DNA from: UBA935 sp031556725
GTDB taxonomy: Bacteria; Bacillota; Clostridia; Lachnospirales; Lachnospiraceae
Assembly (NCBI GenBank): GCA_031556725.1
Contig: JAVBSL010000020.1
Coordinates: 49,609 to 113,608 of the forward strand
DNA length: 64,000 bases
Direction: 5' to 3'
The notes under the pieces were generated by a model. It had not been told where the DNA came from. It searched no databases and saw nothing but the letters and a program-made list of their open reading frames with translations. Each line of letters starts with the position of its first letter. Positions within the stretch are counted from its first letter, which is position 1. A program made the position numbers and the translations under genes. Positions 59,067 to 64,000 of the stretch are shown piece by piece.

Positions 59067-59462
59067 ATGAATATGAAGGTAAAAGTAAAAGGCTTTACAA
59101 AGAGGGTTGCGGTATTATCGGTTTTGCTGGCTATCGTGCTGTTTGTGATTTTTGATCAGCGAATCTTGATTCCTGTGGGAATTTTATTAGGCTCGCTGCT
59201 GGCGGTACGGAAGATTGGCACATATCGGAAGATGCTGGATACCATGGGACAGCCGGCCCGCAAGACATCGGGACTGATGTTATTGCTGGGGAGTCTGTAT
59301 GCCGCGCTGCCGCTGTTGATTTTAGTGGTGGCGGTTATAATCGACAAATGGTTCTTCATGGGGGTAACGGCAGGGCTGCTGACCTCATCAACGGTAATTA
59401 TTATTAATGCAATAACGGAGCAAATCGGAATCACCCATAACAAATGGGAAAACTGGTTTTAG
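59067..59462 (+). CDS. atpI: ATP synthase subunit I (AtpI-like)
   Basis: A 131-aa protein with four membrane helices (about residues 15-30, 33-48, 70-90, 95-115) encoded first in the ATP synthase operon, the usual place for AtpI, which helps assemble the c-ring or supply magnesium. The sequence itself is variable in the family, so position carries the assignment. ATG at 59067 has GAGGGG upstream at some distance; ATG 59073 is possible. 11 nt separate it from atpB. Confidence 0.75.
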   Translation: MNMKVKVKGFTKRVAVLSVLLAIVLFVIFDQRILIPVGILLGSLLAVRKIGTYRKMLDTMGQPARKTSGLMLLLGSLYAALPLLILVVAVIIDKWFFMGVTAGLLTSSTVIIINAITEQIGITHNKWENWF

Positions 59463-59473
59463 GAGAAAAAAGT

Positions 59474-60175
59474 ATGAGTGATATATCAGAAGTTCATTCC
59501 TATTTGAATATTCAGCTGGGCGGCAAAACGATTCCCCTGATTACGGCAGATACCATTACGATGTTCATCATTACAGCGATACTTTGTATTTCCATCGTCC
59601 TGATGACCAGAAGGATGGAAGCTGTTCCGCGGGGGATCCAGAAGGGGGCGGAAGCTTTTGTTGAGTTTATGAGCAATTTTGGCCGCAATCAGATTGGACA
59701 TCATTACAAACCTTTTATACCATATTTAAGTACCTTGATAATCTTTATACTGGTATCAAACATGATAGGTATCTTTAATGTAATACCGTTTGTTTTTCAA
59801 CTGCATCCGCCTACGAAAAACATAAACGTTACCGCCTGTCTGGCGATTCTGACCATTTTTGTCGTACTTGGTACGGAATTCAAATATAAAGGCATAAAAG
59901 GCTGGCTGAAAAGTTTTTATAAGCCGACCCCGGTACATGGATTTGTCAAGATACTTGATTATGTAATCAGGCCCTTGTCACTTTGCCTGCGTTTGTTTGG
60001 TAATATTTTAGGCGGATATATTGTTATGGCGCTTGTATATAATGCCCTTCCGATTTTCTTACCGGTTGTGATTGCGGGTTATTTTGATCTTTTTGACGGG
60101 GCACTGCAGGCATATGTTTTTGTCTTTCTGACAGCATTATACCTGTCGGAAGCAGTAGAACCGCTTGAAGTATAA
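59474..60175 (+). CDS. atpB: ATP synthase subunit a
   Basis: A 233-aa F0 membrane subunit with five to six helices that forms the ion half-channels. The essential Arg lies in LSLCLRLFGNILGGYI (family motif RLFGN), and the VSNMIGIFN and PTKNINVTACLAI segments are typical. ATG at 59474 follows AGGAGAAAAAAGT; a longer frame starting inside atpI is less likely. It acts with the c-ring encoded next. Confidence 0.95.
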   Translation: MSDISEVHSYLNIQLGGKTIPLITADTITMFIITAILCISIVLMTRRMEAVPRGIQKGAEAFVEFMSNFGRNQIGHHYKPFIPYLSTLIIFILVSNMIGIFNVIPFVFQLHPPTKNINVTACLAILTIFVVLGTEFKYKGIKGWLKSFYKPTPVHGFVKILDYVIRPLSLCLRLFGNILGGYIVMALVYNALPIFLPVVIAGYFDLFDGALQAYVFVFLTALYLSEAVEPLEV

Positions 60176-60205
60176 AAATTAAAATTATTTACGGAGGTGA
60201 AAGGT

Positions 60206-60421
60206 ATGGATTTAACAGTTATTGGAGCAGCTATCGCAGTTTTTACAGGTGTAGGAGCCGGAGTGGGCATCGGTCTGGCAACCGGAAAGGCCGCTGAAAG
60301 TGTTGCCCGTCAGCCCGCGGCAGCGGATAAGATTATGTCAACCACGATTATCGGTTCGGCACTGGCAGAGGCAACTGCCATTTACGGTTTCGTTATCGCC
60401 CTGATTATGTTGTTTGCGTAA
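60206..60421 (+). CDS. atpE: ATP synthase subunit c
   Basis: A 71-aa two-helix ring subunit. Loop ARQP (34-37) contacts the central stalk; the ion-binding carboxylate is Glu55 in SALAEATAIYGF. Sodium-type subunits carry Gln in the first helix and Ser after the Glu (GIGQGY, AES); here these positions are Ile22 and Ala56, so proton use is predicted. ATG at 60206 follows ACGGAGGTGAAAGGT. Confidence 0.96.
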   Translation: MDLTVIGAAIAVFTGVGAGVGIGLATGKAAESVARQPAAADKIMSTTIIGSALAEATAIYGFVIALIMLFA

Positions 60422-60457
60422 TTAATTGAGAATTATTTCTCACAAAGGAGTGAAAAA

Positions 60458-60940
60458 ATGCTGAATATAGATTTCACATTTCTTTTTGCATTATTAAATC
60501 TTGCCATCCTGTATTTTTTTGTGAAAAAATTTCTTTTTTCCAGGCTGGGTGCTTTTATGGACAAAAGGTCCGATGACATTGCCGAGAATATTGAAATGGG
60601 AAAATCCATGATTGCCGAGGGCGATGAATACCGTCAGCGATATCAGGATATTTTGGACAATGCTCAGGAAGAAAGCCGCGCGATTCTGGAAAAAGCAAAA
60701 AAACAAGCCGATGCCGATTATCAGAAGATCATCAGTAAGGCCAAAAACGATTCGGCCAAGATTGTTCAGGACGCACGAGAAGAAGCACAGAGGGAATGGC
60801 AGCAAATGGAAATACAAGCCAGAACCCAGATTGCAGCCCTTGCTATTTCAGCGGCTTCCAAAGTGATAGAACAGAATATGGATTCCGTACATAATCAGGA
60901 GCTGATCAAACAATTTTTGGATAAGGAGGCGCGCAGCTGA
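60458..60940 (+). CDS. atpF: ATP synthase subunit b
   Basis: A 160-aa peripheral-stalk subunit: one N-terminal helix in the membrane (FTFLFALLNLAILYFFVKKFLF) and a long charged coiled coil (LEKAKKQADADYQKIISKAKND). Length and layout are standard. Start after AAAGGAGTGAAAAA. Its stop overlaps the atpH start by one base (TGATG). Confidence 0.94.
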   Translation: MLNIDFTFLFALLNLAILYFFVKKFLFSRLGAFMDKRSDDIAENIEMGKSMIAEGDEYRQRYQDILDNAQEESRAILEKAKKQADADYQKIISKAKNDSAKIVQDAREEAQREWQQMEIQARTQIAALAISAASKVIEQNMDSVHNQELIKQFLDKEARS

Positions 60941-61464
60941 TGCCGGTGGTAGAAAAAAGATATGCCGAGGCATTGTTGGCGACAGCGAAGGATCCGGAAG
61001 AAGCCAATCGGTTCGGTGAAATATTGCAGAATTTTGGTACTCATCAATTCCTTTCCGCACCTAATGTCCCCAGCCGAATTAAAAAGGAAACGATTGCCAG
61101 GATATTCCCCCAGGATGAACTGAAACTGATGGTTAATTTTTTGTCATTATTGATCGACAAGAACAGAATCGGTCTGCTTTCGGGTATCGCCTGGGAGTAT
61201 CAGCATTTGAAAGACGAACGGCAGAACAATCTGGAGATCAAGCTTTCTTCAGCAATGCCTCTGAATGAAAGCCAGGTAAATGAGATTATCGAAAAATATA
61301 AAAAGCAATATGGTGCATCATCAGCATATGTAACGAAAGTAATAAATCCGTCCCTTTTGGGAGGTGTCCTGATTCAAATCGGAGATATTCGGATTAATGA
61401 TACACAATTAGGCAGACTGAATGCATTAAAGCGGTCAATCAAAGATGTAAAAAATACTGTATAA
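60940..61464 (+). CDS. atpH: ATP synthase subunit delta
   Basis: A 174-aa stalk subunit linking b to the top of F1. Starts MPVVEKRYAEALLATA and has the C-terminal family motif NPSLLGGVLIQIGDIRINDT. It starts one base inside the atpF stop, with AAGGAGGCGCGCAGC as ribosome site. Length is normal. Confidence 0.94.
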   Translation: MPVVEKRYAEALLATAKDPEEANRFGEILQNFGTHQFLSAPNVPSRIKKETIARIFPQDELKLMVNFLSLLIDKNRIGLLSGIAWEYQHLKDERQNNLEIKLSSAMPLNESQVNEIIEKYKKQYGASSAYVTKVINPSLLGGVLIQIGDIRINDTQLGRLNALKRSIKDVKNTV

Positions 61465-61485
61465 TTTCAGTTAGGAAGAGGGATT

Positions 61486-62994
61486 ATGGGTATCAAACCA
61501 GAAGAAATCAGTTCCATTATTAAAAGTCAGATTGAAAATTACGGTCTGACAGTTCAATCAGAAGAAACCGGCAGTGTCATTTCCGCAGGCGACGGTATCG
61601 TTCGTATCTACGGTTTGGAAAACTGTATGAGCGGCGAGATGCTTAAGTTTGAAAATGACGTTTACGGCATGGCCATAAATCTGGAAGAAGAGAATATCGG
61701 CTGTGTTTTGCTGGGCAATGATTCGGATATCGGCGAAGGCAGCCTGGTATGCCGTACCAAACAGACATTATCGGTACCGGTAGGGGATGCCTTGATCGGC
61801 AGGGTCGTTGATCCATTGGGCAATCCTATTGACGGAAAAGGAAATATTGACAGTCTGAAACGCCGTCCTATTGAATATCAGGCCCCCAGCGTAAATGACC
61901 GGAAAAGTGTAACCGATCCGCTGCAAACCGGAATTATTGCCATTGATTCCATGATACCGATCGGCAAAGGCCAGCGAGAGTTGATTATTGGTGACCGGCA
62001 GACCGGCAAGACGGCTATCGCAGTGGACACCATTATTAATCAAAAAGGCAAGGATGTCATCTGTATTTATGTGGCCATCGGCCAGAAAAGTTCTTCCGTG
62101 AATGCCATTGTGCAGGCATTGGAAAGCTTCGGCGCGATGGAATACTCGATTATCGTATCCAGTTCGGCAAGTGATCCGGCCAGCCTTCAATACATAGCGC
62201 CATATGCAGGCTGTGCCATGGCGGAAGAGTTTATGTATGATCAAAAGAAAGACGTTCTGATTATTTATGATGATCTGTCCAAGCATGCGGTGGCTTATCG
62301 TGCCATGAGTTTATTGCTTCGCAGACCACCGGGACGGGAAGCTTATCCGGGGGATGTTTTTTATCTCCATTCCAGACTGCTGGAAAGAGCAGCCAAGCTC
62401 AGTGATAAGCTGGGCGGCGGTTCCATTACGGCCCTGCCCATTATCGAGACCCAGGGCGGTGACTTTTCGGCATATGTACCCACCAATGTGGTATCGATTA
62501 CGGATGGTCAGATTTATCTGCAGTCGGATTTGTTCTTCTCAGGTGTAAAACCCGCCGTTAACGTGGGTATTTCCGTCTCAAGAGTAGGCGGTGCGGCACA
62601 GATTAAAGCGATGAAACGGGTTGCCGGTTCCTTACGTATCAATCTGGCTCAATATCGTGATTTGGAAGTGTTTGCCCAGTTTGGTTCCGATTTGGATAAA
62701 TCAACCAGAAACAAGCTGATTCAGGGTGAGCGGCTGGTAGAAACATTAAAGCAGCCCATTTATTCTCCGATGCCGGTGGAAGAACAGGTAATCGTATTGT
62801 TCGTAGCAACCGGAAAGTCCCTGATGGACATTAACGTCAAAGATGTCAGAAGGTTTAACCGGGAATTTTTTGTCTATCTGCAGACCGATCAACCGCAGAT
62901 TATTAAAGAAATAAGCGAAACCGGTCAGTTGTCGGGAGATGCTGAAAAAACGATCAATCTTTCGGTTGAAGAATTTAAGAAATCATGGAAGTGA
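61486..62994 (+). CDS. atpA: ATP synthase subunit alpha
   Basis: A 502-aa non-catalytic nucleotide-binding F1 subunit. P-loop GDRQTGKTA (Gly169, Lys175), IYVAIGQKSSSV, YAGCAMAEEFMY and the signature PAVNVGISVSRVGG are present. The Arg finger is within SVSRVGG. Start after AGGAAGAGGGATT. Length is normal. Confidence 0.97.
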   Translation: MGIKPEEISSIIKSQIENYGLTVQSEETGSVISAGDGIVRIYGLENCMSGEMLKFENDVYGMAINLEEENIGCVLLGNDSDIGEGSLVCRTKQTLSVPVGDALIGRVVDPLGNPIDGKGNIDSLKRRPIEYQAPSVNDRKSVTDPLQTGIIAIDSMIPIGKGQRELIIGDRQTGKTAIAVDTIINQKGKDVICIYVAIGQKSSSVNAIVQALESFGAMEYSIIVSSSASDPASLQYIAPYAGCAMAEEFMYDQKKDVLIIYDDLSKHAVAYRAMSLLLRRPPGREAYPGDVFYLHSRLLERAAKLSDKLGGGSITALPIIETQGGDFSAYVPTNVVSITDGQIYLQSDLFFSGVKPAVNVGISVSRVGGAAQIKAMKRVAGSLRINLAQYRDLEVFAQFGSDLDKSTRNKLIQGERLVETLKQPIYSPMPVEEQVIVLFVATGKSLMDINVKDVRRFNREFFVYLQTDQPQIIKEISETGQLSGDAEKTINLSVEEFKKSWK

Positions 62995-63010
62995 TAGCGG
63001 AGGGATGTCT

Positions 63011-63904
63011 ATGTCCGGATTGATAGAAATCAAGAATAGAATGGCCAGTGTCGAAAGCACCAGAAAAATCACCAGAGCAATGTATCTGATGTCAGCCTCC
63101 AAGTCCAAGAAAGCCAAAAGCCAAATGGAAGCGATGCGTCCCTATTTTTGTCAATCAGCGGAAATGATGACGGAGATTCTGGTTTCGGCGGAGGATGAAT
63201 TCAAGAGCCCCTTCTGGGGGAAGCAGGAAGAAGCTGACTTTGAATATGGCAGCAATAAGGAAAAAGATGATCTGTATCTGGTACTGTCGGCAGATAAAGG
63301 AATGGCCGGGGGATATAATAACAACCTCTTGCATATGTTGAAAGCGCAGGTTAAAGATAAGCATAAAAACATATTCTGGGTAGCCGGTATGATGGGACGT
63401 ATCCAGTTAAAAAAGCAGGGATATAGCATCCAGACGGATTTTAAATATCCGGTCATGAATCCCAGCTTGTATCGGGCCAGAGAGATGGCCGAACTGGTAG
63501 TGGAAAAATATCTTTCCGGAGAGTACCGCAATGTCTATCTGGTATATACCGCGATGGTATCGCCGATTAAACAGGAACCTGTTTATGTTCAGCTGCTTCC
63601 TTTGAAACCGGAGGATTTTCTGCACCCGGATGAAGAATTGCCAGCCTATGAAGAGATTGATTATGAACCCAGTCCGGCTGCTGTTTTTGATACGCTGGTT
63701 CCTCATTATTTAAAGGGGGTTATCTACTGCGCACTGGTAGAAGCTTTTACCAGTGAACAAAATGCCAGAATGTTTGCCATGGACAATGCAACAAGTGCAG
63801 CCAATGATATGATCGCCCATCTGAATTTGAGTTATAATCGGGTCAGACAGGCGCAAATCACACAGGAAATCAATGAAATAACCGGTGGAATTCCCACTGA
63901 GTAA
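63011..63904 (+). CDS. atpG: ATP synthase subunit gamma
   Basis: A 297-aa rotor shaft of F1. N-terminal LIEIKNRMASVESTRKITRAMYLMSASK and C-terminal FAMDNATSAANDMIAHLNLSYNRVRQAQITQEINEI are the paired coiled-coil helices. The ATG at 63011 is 6 nt after GGAGGG; ATG at 63005 is possible. A long insertion around residues 60-80 (SAEDEFKSPFWGKQEEADFEYG) replaces the usual short linker. Confidence 0.95.
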   Translation: MSGLIEIKNRMASVESTRKITRAMYLMSASKSKKAKSQMEAMRPYFCQSAEMMTEILVSAEDEFKSPFWGKQEEADFEYGSNKEKDDLYLVLSADKGMAGGYNNNLLHMLKAQVKDKHKNIFWVAGMMGRIQLKKQGYSIQTDFKYPVMNPSLYRAREMAELVVEKYLSGEYRNVYLVYTAMVSPIKQEPVYVQLLPLKPEDFLHPDEELPAYEEIDYEPSPAAVFDTLVPHYLKGVIYCALVEAFTSEQNARMFAMDNATSAANDMIAHLNLSYNRVRQAQITQEINEITGGIPTE

Positions 63905-63920
63905 AGCTAGGAGAATTATT

Positions 63921-64000
63921 ATGTCAGACAATATCGGAAAAGTAGTTCAAATTATCGGTCCGGTTATTGATATTAAGTTCGAGGAAAATTGCCTTCCGGA
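63921..64000 (+). CDS. atpD: ATP synthase subunit beta, N-terminal part (cut by window edge)
   Basis: Only 26 codons are visible: MSDNIGKVVQIIGPVIDIKF, the first beta-barrel strands of the catalytic F1 subunit. Start after AGGAGAATTATT, 16 nt after atpG. atpC would be expected next. Confidence 0.92.
   Translation, partial: MSDNIGKVVQIIGPVIDIKFEENCLP

Noticed and set aside
1..64000. tRNA, rRNA, CRISPR arrays, insertion sequences, prophage or integrase genes
   Set aside because: I saw no cloverleaf-like blocks with CCA-proximal T-loops, no regularly spaced repeats, and no transposase or integrase motifs.

Overview
The window looks like part of the chromosome of an anaerobic, endospore-forming Clostridia member (Firmicutes), probably Lachnospiraceae-like. 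The evidence is a spore photoproduct lyase, a gerA-gerB-gerC germinant-receptor operon, strong AGGAGG ribosome sites, moderate GC, many two-component/ABC modules of Firmicutes type, and an F-type ATP synthase operon in the order I-B-E-F-H-A-G-D. The genus is an inference. I see no rRNA, tRNA, CRISPR array, complete insertion sequence or prophage.

Layout. 1-3.8 kb: a leftward NAD-salvage operon (nrtR, pncA, a short prs-like gene, nadV, nadE cut by the window edge) with a perfect 10+10 bp palindrome just downstream of its -10 box. 3.9-7.1 kb: a DUF4143 ATPase, a decayed response regulator, a methyltransferase behind a hairpin/T-run leader, and a type I toxin-antitoxin candidate (27-aa holin-like toxin with a convergent antisense RNA). 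7.2-16 kb: mostly single metabolic or membrane genes (BaiCD/FadH-like flavoenzyme, GNAT, VOC, lipoprotein, AGE-family epimerase, transglutaminase-like protein, TspO, SplB). 16-21.5 kb: a two-component system followed by a VTC-domain/DUF4956/beta-helix lipoprotein operon; the same 11-bp-phased TGCGTA repeats lie before both units. 21.6-28.6 kb: DUF2225 protein, then an overlapping set with a secreted MORN protein, DUF2461 protein, response regulator, membrane-free histidine kinase and FtsX-type ABC transporter, with 11-bp-phased repeats before the transporter.

28.6-34.6 kb: a membrane acyltransferase, an AraC regulator and a divergent sugar ABC importer lacking its ATPase; the shared intergenic region holds a perfect 16-bp inverted repeat 172 bp apart and a 21-bp tandem repeat. 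34.6-42.7 kb: a MerR regulator with a classic 19-bp-spacer promoter, a small XRE/membrane-protein cluster, a DUF368 (PopT-type) transporter, and an ECF sigma/anti-sigma-like/ABC transporter operon. 42.7-50.2 kb: a secreted purple-acid-type phosphatase, a ferredoxin-flavodoxin-PadR-MerR operon behind a palindrome-covered promoter, a trmO (tsaA) pseudogene behind an intact MerR promoter, an alpha/beta hydrolase, an APH-type kinase and a nitrilase-family amidase. 50.2-58.9 kb: ger operon (leftward), a 986-aa hybrid histidine kinase with two solute-binding-like sensor regions, overlapped by a HelD-like helicase. 59-64 kb: ATP synthase operon, cut in atpD; subunit c lacks the sodium ligands.

The strongest candidates for undescribed biology are the type I toxin-antitoxin locus (6.68-6.96 kb), the two-component/VTC regulatory link (15.97-21.5 kb), the NAMPT plus short Prs pair under an NrtR palindrome, and the AraC/ABC operator architecture.
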